From: Viola odorata
Lineage: Eukaryota > Streptophyta > Magnoliopsida > Malpighiales > Violaceae
Length of the DNA stretch: 64,000 nucleotides
Direction: 5' to 3'
Assembly: GCA_963691705.1 (NCBI GenBank)
Contig: OY829538.1
Coordinates: 33,934,836 to 33,998,835 of the forward strand
The notes below the pieces were generated by a model. The model was not told the origin of the DNA. It searched no databases and saw only the letters and a program-made list of their open reading frames with translations. A program made the translations under genes and the position numbers. Below, one piece after another: positions 9,915 to 18,777 of this stretch (position 1 is the first letter of the stretch; each line of letters starts with the position of its first letter).

Positions 9915-10616
9915 ATGTCTCATATTAAAGCCTCTGCGAGTGCCAAAAATCCCATAGATCTCGAGGCTAGGAGAGCTAGTAGTATTTTTTATTGTAATCA
10001 AGTTTTGAAGGCAGAGTTAGAGGAGAACGGCATCACCTTGCCCTTGGGCTGCCACCCTTATATCCCTACGAAGGATATTCGGCTCCATGATGCCATGTGG
10101 GGAACGTTCCGGCTGGTTTATTTCAAGATATTTACGGGTTTCATCTTATGATCCATACTTCTCTGATGAAGCTGCTAAATCATTACGATCTCAATCTCGT
10201 ACAAATAACTCCGCCTTCCTGGTGTGGGATTTATGCCTTTCTTCGGGCATGCGAGATGAAATATATTTTCACTCCATCCCTTGATCTGTTCCGCACATTT
10301 TTCAGCTTGAGCTGTCGTGACTGCTTGGTGGATATCACCCCAAGATGGAATGACACCATCGTGCAATTTTTCTGGCGAAACTTTCAAGGTTTTGAGGACA
10401 ACGTGGTCAACTAGAAAAATGGCTTCTTCACCCTTCGCCTGCCGTCCCGCTGGTGGCGCGGGGGTTTTAACCGAGAGATTACCAGCGCCGCTTGGAGAAA
10501 ACCAGAAGTGCTGTCTAGCATTGATGTGTCTCATTTTACTGCCCTGTTAGAAATAGAAGGGCCTTTCCACATTCGGGAATTTGCTCGGTTCAGACCCTTG
10601 AAAGAGTGTGTCGTTG
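9915..10616 (+). pseudogene. Gene C, gypsy-type transposon-domain protein, broken
   Basis: Homologue of C'. ATG at 9915 matches the C' start. The N-terminal part aligns through LEARRASSIFYCNQVLKAEL and AMWGTFRLVYFK. Then a 4-nt deletion relative to C' near 10133 shifts the frame and gives a stop at 10149. The old frame resumes at about 10140 (HTSLMKLLNHYDLNLVQ ... PPSWCGIYAF), is interrupted by a TAG at 10412 where C' has TGG, and runs to a splice donor at 10616/10617 identical in place to that of C'. The second exon is missing because the inverted arm ends in the intron (about 10668). Domain family: putative gypsy-type transposon domain (PF04195-like). It is not functional. Confidence 0.7.
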
Positions 10617-10659
10617 GTGAGTTTTTCTTTTGCCATGTTATCGCTTTGATTTGCTTGCT

Positions 10660-11616
10660 ACATTAACATGCTTCACCGAAGAAGAGGAAACTTGAACAAA
10701 AGTAGTGGAAGTAGCCGGAAGATCGGCAGGATTGTCAGTCGCTTCCGTGGAAGTAGCTCTCTCCTTTTCTTCTCGCTCTTGAGCCCTTTTCAAGCGTCTC
10801 CTTACGCTCTCAGGTTTATAGTTGGGATCCGTCACTGCGAAAGCACAAAATAGCGTCAGCATTAGTATCAGCGATAACAAAGAAAGGAGTGACGCGACAC
10901 TCACGTTTAACACAAGATTGAATGTCCATTCTACAAGACACTTGACGGATGTGAACGCTGATTTCCAGTTTGAGCAATGTGTTTAACCAGTCTTGCTCAC
11001 ATTTCGGAAGGGTCCCTGGTCGGCTCCAGACGTTGTCATCCACGTTTTGATTAAAACCAGATCGCCACCAGGAACCAAGATCTCCAGGAAGATCTATCAC
11101 AAAAAACTCCTTTTTCCAGCCATCAACGGAAGACTCGATGTGGAGGAGTTTCCAAGTAAAAGACTTCAGAGAGTCATCGTCAAAACGGGGCGATATCGTT
11201 ATCACCCCCCGACATTTCATCAGCTTAAAAAGAGACTTAAGTAGTAGAAGGGAAGGGGAAGTAATCCCTTTGTATTTGCAAAGTTCCAGAAAAGCATAAA
11301 CACAACAATATGCATTTAGGGATAGTTGGGCCGGAGTTAGATCGCCGGCAACAAGCAATTCTTTGACAAAAGAGTCAATGGGAAGTTGAAAGCCATAACG
11401 GAACATTTGCGCATACATGACCCTACGATTGCCCGTCAAAACGCTGTTCAGATGTAGTGACTCAGGGGTAACAGTGGTTTTATAATCATCAGGAATATCA
11501 GCATTATGGGCGGCCAAATGCTCGCGGAGAGCGGCCTCAGATGTGATAACACTAGACGTAATATCCATCTTTTTGTCATCGGCAGATTTCGACTTAGTAC
11601 GGCGAGTCTTAACCAT
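10660..11616 (-). pseudogene. Gene F, second gypsy-type transposon-domain paralogue, 3'-truncated
   Basis: Exon 1 runs from ATG 11616 to a GTGAGT donor after 10905; exon 2 starts at 10834 after a TTTCGCAG acceptor and keeps the frame. Exon 1 (237 codons) has the MFRYGFQLPIDSFVKELLV ... LTPAQLSLNAY ... YAFLELC ... FKLM pattern of plant PF04195-type proteins, clearly related to C' but more distant than C is. Exon 2 begins with a basic coiled segment (RRRLKRAQEREEKERA) and is cut at about 10660 by the junction with the left arm, so the C-terminal coiled-coil part is missing. The intact first exon shows little decay. Members of this family have no demonstrated transposase activity. Confidence 0.65.
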
Positions 11617-11785
11617 GACAGAATTTAAAGAATTAAAAGATGAAGAAGACGATGGAGGAGAAAGGAAATACCTTCAGATAAAAGCACTTCAAAGAGCCTT
11701 GAATAGTGGGGAGAAAATAAGACGGCTAAAAGAAAATATGAGAAAGCGGGATGATAAAAGAAAAGTGAAAAGAATAGATATTGGG

Positions 11786-11797
11786 TTTTATAACCCT
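11786..11797 (-). promoter_or_regulatory. TATA box of gene F
   Basis: Minus-strand GGGTTATAAAAC, about 170 bp before the ATG at 11616. The region 11800-12230 between F and C' contains no further gene. Confidence 0.45.
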
Positions 11798-12233
11798 AAT
11801 GATCAAACGAAACGACGAATGCCACAGTGGTTGCGTGGAAGCGGCATAAGGAACAGACTCAGGTAATGAGTGCAATCCTAGAAAAGCGCTACAACGCCTC
11901 GATTTAGGCAAAGTTCTCAAGCACGCTAGCCCGTGGCGCTGGAAGAAATAGACACGTGTGCCTGCACAATCACGACTTTTCTAAGGAAAGGATAGCAAGC
12001 ATTAAATGCTCTGAAAAGAAGGTACTATCTCTTGGGGAAAACAAGAGCGATATCGTAAGAAAGGAGATAACGCAAGATGGCGTTGATTAAAAGAATAGCG
12101 TTGGGTTAGCACGAAAAGGCGAAATGAAAATCAAATAGCAATGAAATACAAGTATTGTCGCACAACGAGGCGTTATTACAAGACAAAGAAACAAATAAGC
12201 GGAAAATCTCCTAAATAGAGCAACCTCGATTAA

Positions 12234-14475
12234 TCATGGGCCCTCGCGAGCATCACGATCACCATTCCTCCGCTCTTCTCTAGAATAAGGAAGATCTCTC
12301 TCACCTTCGCCCAAATCCTTTAGTCTCTTGGAAGCGTAATCGGCCAGCATTGACGAGTCAACAGTTCCCTGGCGATAGAGACTCATAAACTCAGCAATAC
12401 AAACATCCATGGTCTTGTTCTTCCACCAGGCTATCTTTGAAGACACTTTGGCCAAATCCACATCACGAGATGCTATCTCTTCGCGAAGGAAGATATTCTT
12501 TCTGTCAGCTACCACCAATTCCGCCTCTAGAAGGTCTATCTTAGCCTTCCCTTTTGATCTTTCTCGAGCAAGCTCAGCGCGATAGTCGTCCAACTCCGCC
12601 CGGGTCCGCTCTTGAAGCTGCGACAGCTCCGCTACCTTCCCTAAAGCAGCATCTAGTTCTCCCTTTAAATCAAGAGAAGGTTGAACCTTGTCACGGCGAT
12701 CCTCAAAAAAGTAGTTTAACTAGCGGAAGCAGGCCAGCATGTCAGTCAGAAGACGTGAATGGCGAACGTCGGGAGGACGCCGCAAGAACTCTTCTTTGTC
12801 CTTCGAAGAAGTAAACATTTGTCCCACTATCGGGCCCACTGGTTCCTCTCGCGATGACGGGTCTGATACCCCTAAAGCACGGAGACCGTCGGTACCAAGG
12901 GAAGACATGTCCAGCTGATAAGCAATGGGGCCTTGAAGACCTTGAGGGGAAAGGTTGGCGATATAAGGAGGAGAGCAATTTTTTGCAGAATCACCAATGC
13001 CCGAAATCGAAGAAAGAAACAAGGGCTGAGGCTTCCGTGGGGAAGGAGAGATGGGATTCAGAGTTGGTAAGCTCACATCTGAAATAAAAGAGCGAATAGG
13101 GGAGCCAGGACCGCCAGACACCAAGGGAGAGCCCACCGCTGCCGAAGCCTCGTTAACCTTGGGAGGAATGGCAGAGGGCACCTTGGTAACTTCCGTCACT
13201 GGCAAGGGACCCGTAACGTGCGAGGCGTCAACCTCCTCAGAAGGAACCCCATTGATTTCCTCCACGGAAGGAACTAGTGGGTCAGATTTCTCTTTGCGAA
13301 CTCTCTTTACGAGATGCTCCGTTTTGGTAGCGATCTCTTCGCTATCATCCTCGGTTGACTCTGCTACAGGATCACCTTTTCTGGACCTAAGTTTCATTCG
13401 TTGGGCAAGGGTGGCATGACGCAACTCGGAACCAGTATCCATGCTTCCGCTATCACTGTCAACCTCTTCAATCACGGGATTACTTGGGGCCACACCCTTA
13501 CCGCGAGCTGGTAGCCAATTCTCAAGGAAACGAGAAGGTCAGGCAGATGTGTTGCGTGTCGCGACGGTTTTGTTTCTCCTTCCTCGCGGCAAAATAGGCG
13601 GACGACTAGAGCCTTCGGGTGGAGGAGAATGAGGTAATGTCTGAAGCGGCACCACGTTTAGAGGAGTGTCACTTTCCTCGAAGGATCGACCCTCAGCATT
13701 ACCTGCCAATAAAATATTTTAATATGACAAGTAAGTCGAAGCGATAAGGCGATAAAAGAAAAGACTCACCTACGACACACTCTGGCAAAGGCCTGAACCG
13801 AGCAAATTCCCGAATGCGGAAAGGCCCTTCTATTTCTAATAAGGCGTTAACATTGGATACATCCATAATAGACAACACATCTGGTTCTCGCCAAGCGGCA
13901 CTAGTAATCTTTCGGTTGAAACCACCGCGCCAAAACCGAGAGGGCAAGCGAAGGGTGAAGAAGCCATTTTTCCAGTTGTCCACGTTCTCTTCGAAACCTT
14001 GAAAATTCCGCCAGAAAAACCGAACAAGAGCACCATTCCATCTTGGGGTAATATCCACTAAGCAGTTATGGCACCTCAAGGTGAAAAATGTGCGGAATAG
14101 ATCGAGCGATGGAGCAAAAATATGCTTCATCTCACACGAGCGAAGAAAGGCATAAAGCCCACACCAGGAAGGCGGAGTTATTTGAACAGGATTGAAATCG
14201 TAGTGGTCTAGCAGTTTCAACAGAGAAGTATGAAGCGGAAGACGAAACCCGTAGGTAAACATCTTGAAATAAACCAACCGGAACGTCCCCCACATGGCAT
14301 CAGTAAGCCGAGTATCCTTCAAGGGGACAAAGGGGCGATATCCCGTGGGAAAAGTGATACCATTCTCCTCTAACTCAGCCCTCAAAACCTCATTACAATC
14401 AAAAACACTACGAGCTCTCCTGACTTCGGGATCTAGAGGACTTTCGATAATTGCAGAAGGCCTAGCGCAAGACAT
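12234..14475 (-). pseudogene. Gene C', full-length gypsy-type transposon-domain/coiled-coil protein with two stops
   Basis: Two exons: 14475-13770 and 13702-12234, with a 67-bp GT-AG intron that preserves frame. The product would be about 724 residues. Residues about 1-235 form the putative gypsy-type transposon domain (FRLPLHTSLLKLL, PPSWCGLYAFLRSCEMKHIF, RFFWRNFQGFEENVDNW). Residues 236-560 are disordered and Pro/Ser/Glu-rich with a basic patch. The last 170 residues form a charged coiled coil (QLQERTRAELDDYRAELARE). Two in-frame stops break it: TGA at 13539-13541 and TAG at 12720-12722; the frame is otherwise open and continuous. The start was chosen by match to gene C. This domain layout, an N-terminal domain plus C-terminal coil, parallels the plant-mobile-domain gene at 18778-22201. 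No catalytic residues can be named. Confidence 0.7.
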
Positions 14476-14662
14476 AATGGAAGGGAAAGTAAAGTTATGG
14501 CAATAGAGAAACAAAATACCTGGAACAGAGAACCAGTGAATCGGCCGTCGGCACCGGCGAAGCAATTGCAGTAAAATCCCTCGAGAAGAAAGAAGCACAG
14601 AAGAAAGGAAATAAGAAGAATTTCGAAATACTAGCAAAAAATACTAAAAGAGAAGAGTAAAC

Positions 14663-14674
14663 TCCTTATAAAGG
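14663..14674 (-). promoter_or_regulatory. TATA box of gene C'
   Basis: Minus-strand CCTTTATAAGGA about 190 bp before the C' ATG, the same spacing as in gene C. Confidence 0.5.
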
Positions 14675-14937
14675 TTAAACCTAAAAAAGGAACAGCCTGT
14701 GAAAACAAAACACGTGCAGAAGGGAAAGGACGCGTGGACAGTCATCAATGTCTTTTGGGAGAAGACAGTTACTGACTGAAAACCGAAAGGCAGTTGTGTC
14801 AAGCGAAAGGCCTACTCCCGCGATAATCCTGGAAACATAAAGAAAGAAAAGCGGCAGAAGAGCGAAAAGAAATAAAAACGTCATTTTATTATTTGGGAAA
14901 GCCATACGGTATCTACAAAGAGGCATGGTATGCCCAA

Positions 14938-15360
14938 CTATTCGCCATCAGAACAGGAGATGCCATAGCAGTAGACTACGTCATCATCGCCCTCACCTAA
15001 AAGTGATGGATCTTCCCCAGCGAAAGGGATAGGTTCCTCAACCCTCTCTCCCACGCGAGTGGATGATCGATCTGATTCCTCCTTGACAGATGGCGACACC
15101 GCTTTAACAGCTGAACAGGCGGAAGGAGCCCTTGGCGGTGACTCGTCAGGAGGGAAAGATGTTTCTCTCCCCTTCGAAGAGAAAGAAGCAAGAGAATCGA
15201 AGAATGACTTAGATGCCTTCGCAGCATCTTTCCTCCGCCTCTTGCGGCACCGTCGGCGAGCAGGTGGCCTCCAGGGAGGCGACGGAGGAGGATTATCCGA
15301 ATCAGGAGAAGTCGGAGGAGTTGGTGGAGAATCTCGGGCGAACGTATCTAAAAAATGAGA
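14938..15360 (-). pseudogene. Gene B', copy of B that lost its start codon
   Basis: The B reading frame is open from 15360 to TAG at 14938-14940, with the proline-rich N-terminus, the basic cluster (ARRRCRKRRRK) and the conserved acidic end (DDDVVYCYGISCSDGE). A deletion of about 12 nt relative to B, flanked by 'gat' repeats, removed the ATG; a TGA now stands directly in front of the frame at 15361-15363. Otherwise no internal stop. It could be rescued only by an upstream in-frame exon, since 'tttttag' before the frame could act as an acceptor, but I see no such exon. Confidence 0.6.
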
Positions 15361-15822
15361 TCACAGAATATTAATAAGGGAAAAAACAGCAAGGGGACGA
15401 AGAATAACGAAGGGGAGAAGATCCCTTAAATAGCCAGAAAATTGGGAAGAAAGGATCTTCGATCTTCTAACCCGACTCTTGAAAGAAGACACGTGTACAG
15501 CCTGAAGTGCAGATATGGATTTACAGTCACGCCTGTTGAGATTTTCCCCTGATCAAGGAAAACCGCAAAATCGCCCAATCAGTTGCCAGGACAACCGCGA
15601 CGTAGATTTAATGTTGAACAACCAATCAGAAAACCACCCAGTGGCTGAACCGTTTTCAGTTGGGCTAAGAATATCTCCAAGAAAGACAAAGGGCGCATTA
15701 AAGAAGAAGAACAGTTGCAAAACGGTGTACTAAAACCAGTTTATTTATTATGGCCTAGGGGCCGGAAAGTACATTTACATGCCAGGAAGAAAAGAGAAAA
15801 GGCCCAAAGGGAGCCATCGCTA

Positions 15823-16200
15823 TCAGGCGTCGGAGCCCGCATCCTCAGGCACTTCGGGAAGGTCTCTCAGAGAATCCATGACCAGAATCAGATCATGGGA
15901 GGTGGCTCTCATCCCCTTCAGACAGCACCCCAGCATATCCTTGCGCTGCTGCAGCATGGCAATCACCACTTGAATCCGAGCGATGGAGGCAGCAAGCTTT
16001 GACACGCTTTCCAGAGGGCTGAAATCCTCTAGAGATGTAGCTCCCAGCCTGGAATGAAGAGGGGTCAACATTCCTTGCAGCTCCAGGATGTCCTCAGAGG
16101 TCTTGACCAACATGTTCTCTAGGAACCCGACATCCCCATCATTGAGGTTCTTGAGAGAATGGCCCTTGGAAAGGAGAAAATTCTTAGTCAAATGATCCAT
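15823..16200 (-). CDS. Gene A', intact 125-aa small helical protein, unrecognised
   Basis: Open from ATG 16200 to the TGA at 15823-15825, 125 residues, starting MDHLTKNFLLSKGHSLKN. It is the intact version of gene A. Predicted mostly helical by eye: ENMLVKTSEDILELQGML and SVSKLAASIARIQVVIAML give amphipathic heptads, so dimerisation or protein binding is plausible. The C-terminus is acidic (PEVPEDAGSDA). No domain is recognised and no function is proposed. TATA box 50 bp upstream at 16250-16256, AATAAA-type signals downstream near 15740-15750 on the minus strand. Conservation of the frame in both arms, with most differences conservative, suggests past selection as a protein. Confidence 0.6.
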   Translation of the reverse strand: MDHLTKNFLLSKGHSLKNLNDGDVGFLENMLVKTSEDILELQGMLTPLHSRLGATSLEDFSPLESVSKLAASIARIQVVIAMLQQRKDMLGCCLKGMRATSHDLILVMDSLRDLPEVPEDAGSDA

Positions 16201-16249
16201 GATGTAAATTGCCAGAGATGAGGAGAACGTGGGTGGAGAAAGTTCTCCA

Positions 16250-16256
16250 ATTTATA
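16250..16256 (-). promoter_or_regulatory. TATA box of gene A'
   Basis: Minus-strand TATAAAT 50 bp before the A' ATG, at the same relative place as in gene A. Confidence 0.55.
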
Positions 16257-16690
16257 GGCCCCAAGAGAGAGGCCTTGGAAAGAACAAAGAGGTCCTCAAA
16301 AGGCAAGCCGTCCCGTCACCCCTTAGGACTGATAAGCCTAAAGCGGAATCAAAGGTTGATGCTCGTATGCCATCCGCGACATGAATGTTCGAAAGGATGC
16401 AAGATAAAATGTGGAATAACGCCAAAAGGCACGATATCACGGGTAGCCATTACGTAACAGCCATATGGTTACCGGTATCCACAGTGTAAGGCCGCGTTGA
16501 TGTCGCAGGTGGCCCTAGATGCGTAGAACCTAGTCGACATCGCAGGCATCTGGTGGTATAAAGCCGCGCTAATCATAGGCAGCTGATGGCATAAAACTGC
16601 GATGATATCGTTGCTTCCTTAAGCGAAAGAGGAGAACGGGGCCCGCGTGACCTCAAAACCCCTGTAAGTACAAAAGTTTACTAACTTCTC

Positions 16691-16837
16691 TATAAACACC
16701 TATCTCCTCCGTGTGTTTTCAGTACACTTGAAAGGATGATGGACCCCGAACGAATGCAAAGCCATGACATGACATGGTTGCAGTCCTTGGCGGTATCACA
16801 AGTGACCCATCAACAGCCCTTTCTATGGCATGAATAA
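16691..16837 (+). CDS. Possible 33-aa ORF behind a TATA box
   Basis: A TATAAAC box at about 16691 is followed, 45 bp later, by ATG 16736 and a 33-codon ORF ending at 16835-16837. No homology is recognised. It lies just outside the inverted arm and before the assembly gap, so it could be the 5' end of another cargo gene. It may equally be chance. Confidence 0.2.
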   Translation, partial: YKHLSPPCVFSTLERMMDPERMQSHDMTWLQSLAVSQVTHQQPFLWHE

Positions 16838-17000
16838 AGTTGAGACTCCGTAAGCCCTACCAAGAGGTCAAGTAGACTAATATCGTCGGTCGAAAGCAAT
16901 GCCCTCATGATCACGAGCGTAATAGCAGCGTCTCTCGCGGACCTCTTAACGCCTCAGAAAAGCAGGTCTCTAGCGGTGCTACCACACTTGCGGCTCCCAC

Positions 17001-17200
17001 NNNNNNNNNNNNNNNNNNNNNNNNNNNNNNNNNNNNNNNNNNNNNNNNNNNNNNNNNNNNNNNNNNNNNNNNNNNNNNNNNNNNNNNNNNNNNNNNNNNN
17101 NNNNNNNNNNNNNNNNNNNNNNNNNNNNNNNNNNNNNNNNNNNNNNNNNNNNNNNNNNNNNNNNNNNNNNNNNNNNNNNNNNNNNNNNNNNNNNNNNNNN
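17001..17200. other. Assembly gap (200 N)
   Basis: Exactly 200 unknown bases, a conventional scaffold-join size. True distance is unknown. It lies where the 3' LTR of the Tat-lineage element would be expected. Confidence 0.98.
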
Positions 17201-18777
17201 TTTTTTTCTTCTTGCTGCTGCTGTCCGAGAGAGGAAAGGTAATGCTTTGATTATTTTTTTCTTCGTGCTCCATTGTTCCTCTTTTTTTCATTCATGGAAT
17301 TAATTGTGCAGGCTTGGATTTATATTCCTCTCTTTTCCTCTGTACAAGGCGCCACTGGTAACACCCTTCCTTTTCTTTTTCTTGCAACTTTATGCAAACA
17401 CCTTTGTTTAATTACATGGTGACAATCTTTTTTTTCTCTGCAGCTTCAACCTTAAATCTTCAATCGTTGTTGCCGCGTTAAACACGAAAGGATCGAAGGT
17501 AATTCTGTGATTTCCTTTTTTTTCTTTTTCTTTTCACGTTGTTACTTCATCTTCATTGCTTCTGCATATGCATGCCGCCTGTTTTCCTCGTTTGCATGTA
17601 ATTCGCTTTTTTCCCTCGCTGCACTATTTCTTGCTTTGGCTTTCTTGGCCCTCCACTACCTCTTTGCAGTGCCAGCACAGTAGTGAAATTAAATTAAATT
17701 GTGGTATCTCTTGAAGAAGCTGCTCTTCTTGCTTGGAAACTAAATTAAATTGCCCGCCTCCTGCTGCATTGCCTTTTAATCTCTTTAAATTGTGGTGAAA
17801 TTAAATTAAATTGTGGTACCTTGAGTAGTGAAATTAAACTTACCCGCCTCCTACTGCAATGCCTTTTAATCTCTTTAAATTGTAATTGCAATTGCAATTT
17901 CCTTCCTCTGCACCTCGGCCTGTTTTCACAAATTGGCTTTCTATTATCTTTTTATTTTTTTATTTTTTTCAATTTTTACCCTTTTGATTTTTTTTTCTTG
18001 ACACTGGGCCTTTGATTTTTGTACTAAACCATTTTTTTTTCTCTGCAGGAACATTGAATATATTCTTCTATCCTTCCTGGTTGTCGTACCAACATACAGA
18101 GTAGGAAGGTAACCCTTTTTTTTTTTAAACTTCTTTTTTTCTGCATGGCTTTCTTGGTTCTTCTCCATGTGTGTATGTTTTAAACCAATTATTTTTCATG
18201 ATCTTTTAATTCCATTGGACCACATGCTGATTTTTGCCATAATCTTTTAATCTCATTGGACCATCACATGGCTTCTGTCTCCGTGGCTACAATGAATCCT
18301 CTTTTTATTTTTTTATTTTTTTTTTCTGGATATGTATACATATATCACACCAGGCCGCACTTCCTGATCCTCTTTGATTTCCAGCCAAATCAATTACCAT
18401 GCGATATGATCATGCCTCACTCTGACGCAATTTTTTATTTTTTTTTAAATTTTTTTTTTGAACTTGTGTTGGTTTATTTGAGTCGAACTTGTGTTTCCAC
18501 TCATCGTGCAGAGCGAAACCGTGCCCGAATTTGATCTTTAGTTGCCGCGATCATTTAATCTTCACACGTACCAGGTACGATTGTTGCACTGAATTTTTTT
18601 TTCGGTCGTACAATGCGCAATATTACATTGGCATTGCATGTCTTATTTTATGCATGCGATTTTCCACCTTTTCATGCCATGCATATACTTCCTTTTTTCC
18701 TTTAGTATCACCATATTGTGTGTATATATATATATATATATATATTTTCTTTTCTTTTCTTTTCTTTTTTGAAACAG
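17201..18777 (+). other. 5' untranslated exons and introns of the plant-mobile-domain gene
   Basis: No coding frame, but a chain of clean splice-site pairs. Candidate exons: up to 17238, 17312-17357, 17444-17498, 18049-18108, 18512-18574, then the coding exon from 18778. Acceptors read TGCAG or ACAG after pyrimidine tracts, and donors read AAG/GTAA or CAG/GTAC. Exons are short (46-63 nt) and GC-normal; introns are T-rich, one with a TA dinucleotide run at about 18722-18746. Five introns in a 5' UTR is unusual. The transcription start is probably at or beyond the gap. Splice assignment is by eye. Confidence 0.45.

Larger units (their letters stand above)
7775..10668 (+). repeat. Left arm of a large inverted repeat (A-B-C module)
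   Basis: About 2.9 kb that reappears, inverted, at 13727-16610. Gene order A, B, C and their promoters is preserved in both arms. By eye gene A is about 90 percent identical between arms; flanks are more diverged. It ends inside the intron of gene C at about 10668, where it abuts the truncated end of gene F. Confidence 0.7.
13727..16610 (-). repeat. Right arm of the large inverted repeat (A'-B'-C' module)
   Basis: Inverted counterpart of 7775-10668. On the minus strand it reads A' (16200), B' (15360), C' (14475). C' continues past the arm end, while C in the other arm is cut, so the right arm appears to be the more complete source version. Confidence 0.7.

Noticed and set aside
9915..14475. 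True transposase call for C, C' and F
   Set aside because: The gypsy-type transposon domain is named by association; no DDE or other catalytic triad is visible.
18722..18746. Regulatory meaning of the (TA)n run
   Set aside because: It lies in an intron as a simple microsatellite.
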